Notes under the pieces: model-generated
Seen by the model: only the letters and a program-made list of their open reading frames with translations
What the model was told of the DNA's origin: nothing
The model's database searches: none
Made by a program: the position numbers and the translations under genes
NCBI GenBank assembly: GCA_910585295.1
Contig: CAJUDE010000054.1
Span: 1-37,788, forward strand
DNA: 37,788 bases
Origin: an uncultured Lachnospiraceae bacterium
Lineage (GTDB): Bacteria > Bacillota > Clostridia > Lachnospirales > Lachnospiraceae
Direction of reading: 5' to 3'
Shown: in pieces, positions 1 through 8,091 of the stretch
Layout: every line of letters starts with the position of its first letter
Numbering within the stretch: the first letter of the stretch is position 1

Positions 1-189
1 AAAGCTTCCCCTGCCAGCGTGCTGGCTTACTGTCTTTAGGTCGCATCTTTGTAATGCCTGTACTTCTTCTTCCTGAATGCCGCCCTGCCCCAAGGGGCAT
101 GGCGCTCAAATCTTTGAACTTTCAAGGTCATTCCACTGTTCAGTTGTCAAGGTCTATCCTTTGCCGCTTCCATCCGCGGCAGCTATTAC
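1..189 (-). other. rRNA-operon leader-like sequence, read leftward
   Basis: No credible gene lies here. On the minus strand, downstream of two tandem strong promoters, is a block (about 134-153) reading ACCTTGACAACTGAACAGTG, followed by a GC-rich segment with the short hairpin GCCCC-AA-GGGGC near 88-98. Sequences of this kind (TTGACAACTGAACAG) occur beside 16S/23S genes in Clostridia, and tandem strong promoters are typical of rRNA operons. I infer that an rRNA or other stable-RNA operon begins just left of the window. No mature rRNA sequence is visible, so this is a contextual call. Confidence 0.4.
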
Positions 190-218
190 ATATTAGCACA
201 GCCGCCAGCGTTTGTCAA
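190..218 (-). promoter_or_regulatory. strong sigma-A promoter (proximal of a tandem pair)
   Basis: On the minus strand the -35 box is TTGACA (213-218) and the -10 box is TAATAT (190-195), separated by exactly 17 bp. It reads leftward off the window. No plus-strand gene could use it. Confidence 0.75.
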
Positions 219-317
219 CAACTTTTTTTATTTTTTGTAAATCTCTGTTTCATGGAAATAACTCTTCCTTTGACAGATCTTTCCAATTTTCAGCCGCCGT
301 CCTCGACGACGAAATTT

Positions 318-346
318 ATCTTATCACGTTTTATTCCAGGTGTCAA
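318..346 (-). promoter_or_regulatory. strong sigma-A promoter (distal of a tandem pair)
   Basis: On the minus strand the -35 box is TTGACA (341-346) and the -10 box is TAAGAT (318-323), with a 17 bp spacer. It lies 128 bp upstream of the second promoter in the same orientation, the usual layout of stable-RNA operons. I see nothing else in 219-317. Confidence 0.7.
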
Positions 347-427
347 CAAAAATTTCCAAGAAAATTAAAGTTAGTCTATTTCCTTAAATATATTAAATAT
401 TTTGAAAAATAGTGTAGGTCTTTTAAC

Positions 428-611
428 TTCCCCAATTTTTTATAATAGCCTAATATTTCAATGCTAAAAGGCCTTACTGCCTTTGGCAGCATAGGCATCA
501 TGCGCTAAAAGCGTCTGGAAAACTAGTGTTCCATAGCGCTTTTATATGCAAAGCGTTTCCATCACTTTTTGATGGAGGCTTTTTGATACTATGAATTTGC
601 AAAATGGGGAA
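428..611 (+). repeat. structured ~185 bp intergenic repeat, copy 1
   Basis: This is one of three related copies (others at 10580 and 22321). It starts with TTCCCCA (428) and ends with AAAATGGGGAA (601-611), which form terminal inverted repeats. Inside are hairpin A (CTGCC-TTT-GGCAG, about 476-490), hairpin B (AAAAGCG at 507-513 with CGCTTTT at 537-543, capped by GGAA..TTCC) and hairpin C (CCATCA at 559-564 with TGATGG at 570-575). It carries no ORF. It could be a MITE-like element or a folded RNA. An 11 bp direct repeat, AGTGTAGGTCT, flanks it (411-421 and 617-627). Confidence 0.75.
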
Positions 612-630
612 ACTCAAGTGTAGGTCTGTA

Positions 631-661
631 TTGACAAATTCTATTCTATATGTTGTAATAC
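631..661 (+). promoter_or_regulatory. probable promoter of the metal ATPase
   Basis: A perfect TTGACA -35 box (631-636) is followed by a weak -10 (TGTAAT at 654-659 with a 17 bp spacer, or TAATAC at 656-661 with 19). A weak -10 directly next to an operator fits a metal-regulated promoter. The AGGAGG ribosome binding site is at 711-716. Confidence 0.5.
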
Positions 662-663
662 TC

Positions 664-683
664 ATATGAACAATTATTCATAT
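664..683. promoter_or_regulatory. ArsR/SmtB-type metal-sensor operator
   Basis: The perfect inverted repeat ATATGAA-6 bp-TTCATAT lies just downstream of the -10 region and upstream of the ribosome binding site. It closely resembles the imperfect palindromes bound by ArsR-family Zn/Cd sensors such as CzrA and CadC (ATATGAACAA..TATTCA type). I infer that an ArsR-family repressor encoded elsewhere releases the ATPase gene when Zn, Cd or Pb is present. No arsR gene is in this window. Confidence 0.6.
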
Positions 684-723
684 ATTTATTAGAATTTATC
701 TTATATTTCAAGGAGGGCTTACT

Positions 724-3240
724 ATGAAAAATCTTTCTAACCATGGTTCTGAAGAATACTCTGGCCATGCGCATGCACATACGGAACACGCAAGCCCCAT
801 GCAAGGACGCCAAGACGGGCATCACGGACACGAAGCCCCCTGTTCCTGCGGGCATACGCAGGAACATCACGGACACCAAAGCCCTGATAGGCATGTGGAA
901 GAGTATCACGGGCAGGAAGCCCCCTGTTCCTGCGAACATGGGGAGAAGTATCACAGGCAGGAAAGCTCCTGCGGGCATGGGCATCACGGACACGAAGCCC
1001 CCTGTTCCTGCGGGCATACGCACAGCCAAGAACCCGATAGGCATTATGCAAACCTTGACACTGCAAACGGGGTTACATTCACTTGCCTGGTAGAGAACCT
1101 TGGCTGCGCCAACTGCGCTGCCAAAATGGAACGGCGCATCAACAGTTTGCCAGAAGTAAATGCCGCCGTCCTTACTTTTGCAACAAAGCAGCTTCGGGTA
1201 GCCGTGGCGCCAGAAGCCGCCAAAAATGAAACTGCATTAATTGAAAAATTTCAGGAGATATGCGCTTCTATTGAGCCGGAAGCCACAGTTTGCAGACAGC
1301 AAGCCTCCCAAAAAGGGAAACAAGCCCTGCAAAAAACAGAAATGGAAATATCTGGCAAGAGGCATTGGAGCCAGCAAAAAACTGACCTTATTTCTATTAT
1401 AATAGGGGCGTTGCTTTTTGCATCCGGAGAACTTTTAGGGCATTTTGGCATGGAAGGGATTCTACTCCCCTCCTCTATTTTCATTATCGCCTATTGTATC
1501 CTTGGCAGGCGGATTGTGCTGGCTGCTCTAAAGAATCTGTGTAAAGGGCGGGTCTTTGATGAAAATTTCCTTATGGGCATTGCAACCCTTGGCGCATTTG
1601 CAATTGGCAATTTTGCAGAAGCCGTTGGCGTCATGCTATTTTACCGCATTGGGGAATATTTTGAAGAAACTGCTGTTTCACGCAGCCGGTCCCAGATTAT
1701 GGATGTGGTAGATTTACGCCCAGAAGCCGTTACCCTTATTACAGGAAACACCGCCAAAACAATTCCTGCACAAGATGCTATGCCAAATGACATCCTCCTA
1801 GTACGCCCTGGTGACCGCATCCCATTAGATGGGACGATAATAGAAGGGGAAAGCCGCCTGGACACCTCCCCTATCACTGGGGAGCCTGTCCCAGTAAGGG
1901 TAGCCTCTGGCGATGCTGTCACCTCTGGATGCATCAATATTTCCGGACAGCTTAAAGTGCGCGTTGAAAAAACATTAGAACATTCCATGGTGACACGGAT
2001 TCTGGATTCTGTAGAAAACGCTGCCGCCAGCAAACCAAAAATTGACCGGTTTATCACCCGGTTTTCCAGAGTTTACACGCCTTTTGTAGTGGCGACTGCC
2101 TTGGCAACTGCAATTATCCCATCCTTAGTGGCAGGAAATTGGAGCCATTGGGTTTACACCGCATTGACGTTCCTGGTTATAAGCTGCCCCTGCGCCTTGG
2201 TGCTAAGCGTTCCGCTGGCATTTTTCTCAGGCATCGGCGCTGGCTCCAAAAAAGGAATTTTATTCAAAGGCGGCGCGTCCATGGAAGCCTTAAATAATAT
2301 CTCCGCCGTAGTTATGGATAAAACTGGCACAATTACGCAAGGAAACTTTGCCGTACAAGACATCCTTCCCTTCCAAAATTATACAGAAGACGAAGTGCTT
2401 CGGCTGTGCGCAAGCTTAGAGCAGCATTCCACGCATCCCATTGGCATAAGCATTTTAAATGCAGCCCGGGAAAAAGGGCTTCAACTGGAAGAAGTTTCTA
2501 CGTTACATGAAATTGCTGGGCATGGAATTCAGGCATCCCTGCCCTCTGGGGAAACATTTGCCGGGAACAGGAAGCTAATGGATAAATTCCAGATTGATTT
2601 ATCTGGCTGCATCCAAGGGAACTATGGAACAGAAGTCTTTCTTGCGCAAAACGGCTCCCTTATTGGGCGAATTTTGATTTCAGATACAGTTAAGCCAGAA
2701 GCCGCAAAGGCAATCTCCTCATTGAAGCAATTGCATATCGCCACTGCCATGCTAACTGGGGATGCATTAGAAAGCGCCCAGGCGGCCGCAAAGGAAACTG
2801 GCATTGACCTTGTGTATGCCCGGCTGCTCCCTGAGGATAAATTAAGCAGGTTGCAAGAAATACGCCAGAGCCATGGGCCTGTGATGTTTGTGGGGGATGG
2901 CATTAATGATGCGCCCGTCCTTGCCGGGGCAGATGTGGGGGCTGCTATGGGAAGCGGCGCAGATGCCGCTATTGAAGCAGCAGACGTGGTGTTTATGGCT
3001 TCCAATATGGAAACTGTCCCAGAATCCATTATAATTGCAAAATCCGCTACCAGAATTGCATGGCAGAACATTATTTTTGCTTTGGCAGTCAAAGCCCTTG
3101 TGCTGGCGCTTGGCCTGGCAGGGCATGCTTCTATGTGGATGGCTGTATTTGCAGACAGCGGCGTTGCCATGTTATGTGTACTGAACTCTATCCGTATCTT
3201 ATACAGGAAGAAAAAGGCGGCCGCCCCGCAGCAAAGCTAA
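724..3240 (+). CDS. cadA: Zn2+/Cd2+/Pb2+-exporting P1B-type ATPase with His/Cys-rich N-terminus
   Basis: Predicted plasma-membrane pump that exports divalent soft metals using ATP (838 aa). Residues 1 to about 108 form an unusual His/Cys-rich tail with repeats of APCSCGH and HHGHEAP. An HMA metal-binding domain follows with GCANC (Cys128, Cys131). The core has the membrane CPC motif (Cys488-Pro-Cys490), the phosphorylation motif DKTGT (Asp532), an HP motif (STHPIG) and the hinge GDGINDAP. The last membrane helix has ADSGVAML, whose Asp-x-Gly is characteristic of the Zn/Cd/Pb subgroup (ZntA/CadA) rather than Cu pumps. The start is well set by AGGAGG 7 bp upstream. It is monocistronic, with a palindromic ArsR-type operator upstream. 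Family confidence is high; the exact metal and the choice of symbol (cadA versus zntA) are inferred. Confidence 0.93.
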   Translation: MKNLSNHGSEEYSGHAHAHTEHASPMQGRQDGHHGHEAPCSCGHTQEHHGHQSPDRHVEEYHGQEAPCSCEHGEKYHRQESSCGHGHHGHEAPCSCGHTHSQEPDRHYANLDTANGVTFTCLVENLGCANCAAKMERRINSLPEVNAAVLTFATKQLRVAVAPEAAKNETALIEKFQEICASIEPEATVCRQQASQKGKQALQKTEMEISGKRHWSQQKTDLISIIIGALLFASGELLGHFGMEGILLPSSIFIIAYCILGRRIVLAALKNLCKGRVFDENFLMGIATLGAFAIGNFAEAVGVMLFYRIGEYFEETAVSRSRSQIMDVVDLRPEAVTLITGNTAKTIPAQDAMPNDILLVRPGDRIPLDGTIIEGESRLDTSPITGEPVPVRVASGDAVTSGCINISGQLKVRVEKTLEHSMVTRILDSVENAAASKPKIDRFITRFSRVYTPFVVATALATAIIPSLVAGNWSHWVYTALTFLVISCPCALVLSVPLAFFSGIGAGSKKGILFKGGASMEALNNISAVVMDKTGTITQGNFAVQDILPFQNYTEDEVLRLCASLEQHSTHPIGISILNAAREKGLQLEEVSTLHEIAGHGIQASLPSGETFAGNRKLMDKFQIDLSGCIQGNYGTEVFLAQNGSLIGRILISDTVKPEAAKAISSLKQLHIATAMLTGDALESAQAAAKETGIDLVYARLLPEDKLSRLQEIRQSHGPVMFVGDGINDAPVLAGADVGAAMGSGADAAIEAADVVFMASNMETVPESIIIAKSATRIAWQNIIFALAVKALVLALGLAGHASMWMAVFADSGVAMLCVLNSIRILYRKKKAAAPQQS
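817..1022 (+). repeat. internal repeats coding the His/Cys tail
   Basis: A 44 bp segment occurs identically at 817-860 and 979-1022, with a diverged third unit between them (about 910-940, coding APCSCEH). It encodes HHGHEAPCSCGHT. The exact identity implies recent duplication or gene conversion, so the number of metal-binding units probably varies between strains. Confidence 0.85.
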
Positions 3241-3408
3241 CGGGACATGGAGCCTGTTACGCGCAGTAGGCTAACGGGGCATGGAGCCTGCTACGCGCAG
3301 TAGGCTAACGGGGGCATGGAGCCTGTTACGCGCAATAGGCTAACGGGGCATAGAGCCTGTTACGCGCAGTAGATCTAACGGGGCATGGAGCCTGTTACGC
3401 GCAGCAGG
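3237..3408. repeat. five tandem 34-35 bp repeats after the ATPase gene
   Basis: The units start at 3237, 3271, 3305, 3340 and 3375. Consensus features are CTAACGGGGCATGGAGCCTG followed by TTACGCGCAGTAGG, with only 1-3 differences between units. The first unit overlaps the ATPase stop codon (TAA 3238-3240). Each unit junction contains AGCCT..AGGCT, able to form a small stem. There are no spacers, so it is not a CRISPR array. It fills the space between the converging ATPase and radA genes. Confidence 0.85.
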
Positions 3409-3446
3409 GCCAGAAGGCAAGGAGCTTCCATACGGAACAAGCGTTC

Positions 3447-4817
3447 CTACCTAATTTGCCCAATCGCCTCCCGGATAGTCCCAACCCCGATAATCTGGAT
3501 ACCTTTTGTATCTGTCAGCACAGAAATGGACACTTTCGGCAGAATGCATCGGTCAAACCCAAGTTTCCTTGCTTCTGCCACCCTCTGCTGCGCCATATTA
3601 ACTGCACGCACCTCGCCGCTCAAGCCTACTTCCCCAAAACAAATAATTTTCTCATCAATCGCTTTGTCCCGGAAGCTGGATGCCAACGCCATCACAATGC
3701 CTAAGTCAATGGCCGGCTCATTCATCCGAATCCCCCCTGCAATATTCACATAAGCATCACAGGAGGACAAAGACATCCCAGCCCTTTTTTCCAAAACAGC
3801 CATCAAAAGATTTACGCGGTTTAAGTCTGTCCCTGCTGCAGTCCTTCTCGGAATCCCAAAATTGGTGTGGCAGACCAACGCCTGGATTTCCGCCAAAATT
3901 GGCCTGGTCCCCTCCATAGAACATGCCACCACAGACCCTGAAGCCCCCTTTGGCTTACCGTTCAACATAAATTCAGAAGGGTTCGCCACTTCGGCCAGCC
4001 CCCCTTCCCTCATCTCAAACACCCCTATCTCGTTGGTAGAGCCAAACCTATTTTTCACACCCCGCAGGATACGGTAGGCAGCGTGGCGATCACCTTCAAA
4101 ATAAAGCACCGTATCCACCATATGCTCCAGAACCCTTGGCCCTGCCACGACGCCTTCTTTCGTCACATGCCCTACAATAAAAATCGTAATGCCCATCCCT
4201 TTGGCAATCTGCAGCAAACGCCCAGTAGTTTCCCTTACTTGTGACACGCTCCCCGGCGCAGACCCCACTTCCTCACTATACATAGTCTGAATAGAGTCGA
4301 TAATAACCACTTGGGGCTTCTGCCTCTCCACCACCTGTTCAATCCGTTCCATGCCTGTCTCACAAAACAATTGGAGGTTGTCAGAAAACTCCCCAATGCG
4401 CTGGGCCCGCATTTTAATTTGCTGTAAAGATTCCTCACCAGAAATATACAGCACATCCCTGGATTCTGCCAGGCTCCTACACACCTGCAGCAATAATGTG
4501 GATTTTCCAATCCCAGGGTCACCCCCCACCAGCACGAGCGAGCCTGGGACAACCCCGCCGCCCAACACGCGGTCCAGTTCCACAAACCCAGTCCCCATCC
4601 GCTCTTTGGACTGCATGTCAATTTCAGATATTTTAGAAGTCCTCAGCTCTTCCTTCGCGCTAGAGCTATCCTTCGCCTTGCCTGCCGCCTTTTTTTCCAC
4701 GGACTCTTCCACAAATGTATTCCACTCCCGACACCCTGGGCATTGCCCCATCCATTTTGAGGATTCATGCCCACAGGATTGGCAGAAATATACTGTAACT
4801 TTTTTCCCTTTTGCCAT
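3447..4817 (-). CDS. radA: DNA repair protein RadA (branch-migration helicase)
   Basis: RadA processes recombination intermediates with RecA by promoting branch migration. The 456 aa protein has the family's full architecture: an N-terminal zinc finger (Cys12, Cys15, Cys26, Cys29), a RecA-like ATPase with Walker A GGDPGIGKST (98-107), the RadA-specific KNRFG motif (255-259), and a C-terminal Lon-protease-like domain without an evident protease active site. The start ATG follows AAAGGGAAG. A terminator upstream (4951-4985) separates it from the next gene, so it probably has its own promoter in 4818-4950, where only a weak TATAGT -10 is visible. A small hairpin (AGCGCC-AAA-GGCGCT, 4898-4912) lies in that leader. 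Confidence 0.97.
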   Translation of the reverse strand: MAKGKKVTVYFCQSCGHESSKWMGQCPGCREWNTFVEESVEKKAAGKAKDSSSAKEELRTSKISEIDMQSKERMGTGFVELDRVLGGGVVPGSLVLVGGDPGIGKSTLLLQVCRSLAESRDVLYISGEESLQQIKMRAQRIGEFSDNLQLFCETGMERIEQVVERQKPQVVIIDSIQTMYSEEVGSAPGSVSQVRETTGRLLQIAKGMGITIFIVGHVTKEGVVAGPRVLEHMVDTVLYFEGDRHAAYRILRGVKNRFGSTNEIGVFEMREGGLAEVANPSEFMLNGKPKGASGSVVACSMEGTRPILAEIQALVCHTNFGIPRRTAAGTDLNRVNLLMAVLEKRAGMSLSSCDAYVNIAGGIRMNEPAIDLGIVMALASSFRDKAIDEKIICFGEVGLSGEVRAVNMAQQRVAEARKLGFDRCILPKVSISVLTDTKGIQIIGVGTIREAIGQIR

Positions 4818-4950
4818 AACTTCCCTTTCTGTAACATTCAGCCTGCGCTAAGCCCAACTATAAAAATAATTGCAATAACAATATATGGGATGGGCGTAGC
4901 GCCAAAGGCGCTTTTGTCACCCTGACCTTAATTTGTAAATTGCGTTCAGA

Positions 4951-4985
4951 AAAAATACAGGGCATCCCAAAACTACGGGATGCCC
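4951..4985 (-). terminator. intrinsic terminator of the small conserved gene
   Basis: On the minus strand, GGGCATCCC-8 nt-GGGATGCCC (4960-4985) is a perfect 9 bp stem followed by TGTATTTTTT (to about 4951). It ends transcription coming from 5030 before radA. Confidence 0.85.
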
Positions 4986-5029
4986 TTATATAAGCGCAAT
5001 GCTTTTTAATCTAGCAGAACATTTGCCAT

Positions 5030-5446
5030 CTATCCAACTTTCTCAATCTGAACCGTAGCCGGAGTATCCTCGGTTAATTCTACACTGAGGCTTAATTTCC
5101 CACCAAGGTTTGTCTTCATATTCCCGGCGCTCACCCCGCCTACAAAAACCTGATACTCTGCCTGCTCTTCTAGTTCCAGGGTAATTTGGGCATCCTCTGG
5201 GCCTTCCACCTGGAATTCAATGCCGCTATCCGTCACGCGAAGCCGGCTTACCGCCGTCCCTGGCACAGATTCATACACAAACATCCCGTTCCTCTCCAGC
5301 TTGGTGATTTCTTTAAATGTCTTTACCTTATATAAGTCGCCCCCAAATTCAAAGTTATCTACTTTTGATTTTGTGGCAAGCTTGTAATTCCCAAAACTTA
5401 ATGTTTCATTGTTCTCTGTACGAATCAGTTCTTCTACTACAGCCAT
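5030..5446 (-). CDS. small conserved Lachnospiraceae protein (often labelled endosialidase-like)
   Basis: 138 aa with no signal peptide or membrane segment. The sequence is rich in charged, beta-prone stretches, with a KVKTFKEITKLE segment near residue 40 and a Gly-rich motif NLGGKLSLSVEL near 115. From memory, close relatives in Lachnospiraceae are annotated as an endosialidase catalytic beta chain, but I see no sialidase catalytic motif and regard that label as unreliable. It starts at ATG behind AGGAGG and ends at a strong terminator, so it is a well-defined single gene between radA and clpC. Function unknown. Confidence 0.8.
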   Translation of the reverse strand: MAVVEELIRTENNETLSFGNYKLATKSKVDNFEFGGDLYKVKTFKEITKLERNGMFVYESVPGTAVSRLRVTDSGIEFQVEGPEDAQITLELEEQAEYQVFVGGVSAGNMKTNLGGKLSLSVELTEDTPATVQIEKVG

Positions 5447-5539
5447 CTTTTTATCCTCCTGTTAAAATCTTGCCCTGCATTCCAGCCATATGCCCTGCAG
5501 CGCCGCGCAGAGATCTCTGCCATTTCCTTTCCGTACTTA

Positions 5540-5568
5540 ATTATATAATAAACCCTGCCTTTTTACCA
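5540..5568 (-). promoter_or_regulatory. possible promoter for the small conserved gene
   Basis: A perfect TATAAT -10 (minus strand, 5540-5545) sits with a poor -35 (TGGTAA, 5563-5568) at 17 bp. It lies in the gap between clpC and the small gene and would let that gene be expressed independently of clpC. Confidence 0.35.
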
Positions 5569-5582
5569 GCAATATTTTCTCT

Positions 5583-8039
5583 TTATTTTTCCTTTTTCGC
5601 CACAAAGGCAATCTCTTTTTTGTGCATGGACACTTCCACGGTATCCCCTGCCTCTATCCTGCCGGAAAGGATTTCCTCTGCCAGCCCGTCTTCGATTTTA
5701 TTTTGGATCATCCTACGCAATGGGCGTGCGCCGTATTTTGGCTCATAAGCGGCGTCCACAATATACGCTTTCACATTTCCAGTAATCCGAAGCTCTATGC
5801 CCATCTGCTTTTTGCAGCGGGTTACCAAGGTTTTTGCCATCAGCCCCACAATCTTTTTCATATCCTCTTTTGTCAGGGCATGGAACACAATTGTCTCGTC
5901 TATGCGGTTTAAAAACTCAGGCTTGAAAATCCTCCTTACTTCTTCCATCACGCTGTCTTTCATTCGGTCGTAATTGTGCTTTGCATCCTCCACAGAAGCA
6001 AACCCCAGGGCTTTGGGTTCAATAATCGACTGGGCGCCGGCATTGGAGGTCATTATGATAATTGTGTTTTTAAAATCTATTTTCCTGCCCTGGGCGTCTG
6101 TAATATGCCCGTCATCTAACACCTGCAATAGAATATTAAACACATCTGGGTGGGCTTTTTCAATTTCATCAAAAAGGATTACCGAATAGGGGTTGCGCCT
6201 TACCTTTTCGCTAAGCTGCCCTCCCTCGTCATACCCAACATACCCTGGCGGGGAGCCGATCATTTTGGAAACACTGTGTTTCTCCATATACTCGGACATG
6301 TCCACACGCACCATCGCATCCTCGCTGCCAAACATAGCTTCCGCTAAAGCTTTGGAAATTTCTGTTTTGCCTACCCCCGTCGGCCCTAAAAACAAGAAAG
6401 AGCCAATGGGGCGGTTGGGGTCTTTTAACCCTACCCTTCCCCGGCGCACTGCTTTCGCCACGGCGGTAACCGCTTCTTCCTGCCCAATCACGCGCTTATG
6501 CAGCACTGACTCCAGTTTCCTTAATTTAACCGTCTCTTCCTCGGCAAGGCGTTTTACTGGGATTTTTGTCCACTGTGCCACCACTTCTGCTATTTCATTT
6601 TCTCCCACTTCGGCCTTTTTGCGTTTCAGGGCTTTCTTTGCCTTTTTCTGGAGCTTCTCATAATCTGCCTGCAAAGCCTCTTTTTCCTTGCGCAGCTCAG
6701 AAGCGGCCTTAATCTCCATCCTCTGGATTGCCTCTTCCATCTCATCTGTGACACGGTTTATCTCAATTCGGATGTCCTGCAAATTTGTAGAATCCTTCAT
6801 CCCTTCTAAACGCACCTTCGCCGCCGCTTCGTCCATCAAATCAATTGCTTTGTCCGGCAGGAAACGGTCAGAAACATATCGGTCGGAAAGCCTTGCGGCA
6901 GCTTCTAACCCTTCCTCCGTGATAGCCACCTGGTGGTGCCTTTCATAAAACCTGCGAAGCCCTTTTAAAATTTCCACGGTGGCTTCCACAGAAGGCTCTT
7001 CTACCATCACTGGCTGGAACCGGCGTTCTAACGCCGCGTCCCTTTCAATATATTTCCGATACTCTTCCACTGTGGTTGCCCCAATCATTTGAAGCTCCCC
7101 TCTGGCAAGGTACGGCTTTAGGATATTGGAGGCGTCCATAGCCCCTTCCGCGCCTCCTGCGCCAATAATTGTATGGAGTTCATCCATAAACAACAGGATA
7201 TTCCCCGCCCCAATCACTTCCCGAATCACTTTCTTAATGCGCTCTTCAAATTCCCCACGGTATTTTGAGCCAGCAATCATGCTGGAAAGGTCGAGGGTTA
7301 TCACCCGTTTCCCTGCCACAGGCTCTGGCACTAACCCCAGGGAAATCTGCTGTGCAAGCCCTTCTGCAATCGCCGTCTTGCCAACTCCCGGCTCACCAAT
7401 CAGACAGGGGTTATTCTTCCCCCTCCTGCTCAAAATCTGGATGACCCGGCGAATCTCCTCTTCCCTGCCAATCACTGGGTCTAGCTTCCCTTCCGTTGCA
7501 AGCTTTGTCAAATCCCGGGAATATTGGTCCAGCACCGGCGTTGCCTCTAAATTCCTTTTCCTCCCCCTGGAGGATTTCAGCTCTTCCCTGGAAAAGCTCC
7601 CCTCCTCCCCCATGGCGACTAACAAATCAACGTATAATTTCTGCAAATTCATGCTTAATGTATTTAACAGCCGCACGGCAGCGGATTCATTTTCCTTTAT
7701 CACTGCTAACAAAAGATGCTCCGTGCCAACCTCCTCGCTGTTAAAATGCTCGGCCTCTTTTTCTGCCGTGTCCAATACCTTTTGGGTCCTTGGCGAATAT
7801 CCGTCCGCATCCAGCAGGATTGCCCTATCCCCTGGAGAGATCAGCTCTTCTATCAATTCCAACAGCTTTTTTTCTTCCAGATGGTTCTCTGCCAAGACCT
7901 TGGCCGCCACCCCAGTCCCTTCCTGCAATAGACCCGCCAAAATATGTTCTGTACCGATATAATTATGCTGAAGCTTTTTGGCTAATTTTTCTGCCAGCTC
8001 CAGAACCTTACCTGCCTGCGGCGTATACCGTTTATGCAT
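5583..8039 (-). CDS. clpC: ClpC-type AAA+ unfoldase (Clp ATP-binding subunit)
   Basis: ATP-driven hexameric unfoldase that feeds substrates to ClpP in the cytosol. The 818 aa protein has a double Clp-N domain (1 to about 145), a first AAA+ module with Walker A GEPGVGKT (215-222), a Lys/Glu-rich middle coiled-coil segment (about 415-480) and a second AAA+ module with Walker A GPTGVGKT (552-559). An LGF tripeptide after the second module (EPKALGFASVED) matches the ClpP-docking loop. The start ATG follows AGGAGGGG. The gene lies 52 bp after a GntR regulator. The usual ctsR-mcsA-mcsB partners are absent next to it. No ClpP gene is in the window. Confidence 0.95.
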   Translation of the reverse strand: MHKRYTPQAGKVLELAEKLAKKLQHNYIGTEHILAGLLQEGTGVAAKVLAENHLEEKKLLELIEELISPGDRAILLDADGYSPRTQKVLDTAEKEAEHFNSEEVGTEHLLLAVIKENESAAVRLLNTLSMNLQKLYVDLLVAMGEEGSFSREELKSSRGRKRNLEATPVLDQYSRDLTKLATEGKLDPVIGREEEIRRVIQILSRRGKNNPCLIGEPGVGKTAIAEGLAQQISLGLVPEPVAGKRVITLDLSSMIAGSKYRGEFEERIKKVIREVIGAGNILLFMDELHTIIGAGGAEGAMDASNILKPYLARGELQMIGATTVEEYRKYIERDAALERRFQPVMVEEPSVEATVEILKGLRRFYERHHQVAITEEGLEAAARLSDRYVSDRFLPDKAIDLMDEAAAKVRLEGMKDSTNLQDIRIEINRVTDEMEEAIQRMEIKAASELRKEKEALQADYEKLQKKAKKALKRKKAEVGENEIAEVVAQWTKIPVKRLAEEETVKLRKLESVLHKRVIGQEEAVTAVAKAVRRGRVGLKDPNRPIGSFLFLGPTGVGKTEISKALAEAMFGSEDAMVRVDMSEYMEKHSVSKMIGSPPGYVGYDEGGQLSEKVRRNPYSVILFDEIEKAHPDVFNILLQVLDDGHITDAQGRKIDFKNTIIIMTSNAGAQSIIEPKALGFASVEDAKHNYDRMKDSVMEEVRRIFKPEFLNRIDETIVFHALTKEDMKKIVGLMAKTLVTRCKKQMGIELRITGNVKAYIVDAAYEPKYGARPLRRMIQNKIEDGLAEEILSGRIEAGDTVEVSMHKKEIAFVAKKEK

Positions 8040-8091
8040 TGGCCCCTCCTGTCAAGTTACAGCCGCCCCACCCACGGGGGCTGGCCATAAT

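Noticed and set aside
54..412. Short plus-strand ORFs of 104 and 66 aa
   Set aside because: No ribosome binding site or recognisable domain, and they overlap two strong promoters and a leader on the opposite strand.
646..1066. Overlapping reading frames opposite the ATPase N-terminus with Pro/Gly/Met repeats
   Set aside because: They are antisense shadows of the His/Cys repeat region; the plus strand has the ribosome binding site and a full P1B-ATPase.
3237..3408. Possible CRISPR array
   Set aside because: The 34-35 bp units are directly adjacent without unique spacers, and no cas genes are present.
7126..7962. 278 aa plus-strand ORF
   Set aside because: Ser/Pro-rich antisense frame of clpC, with no start signal.
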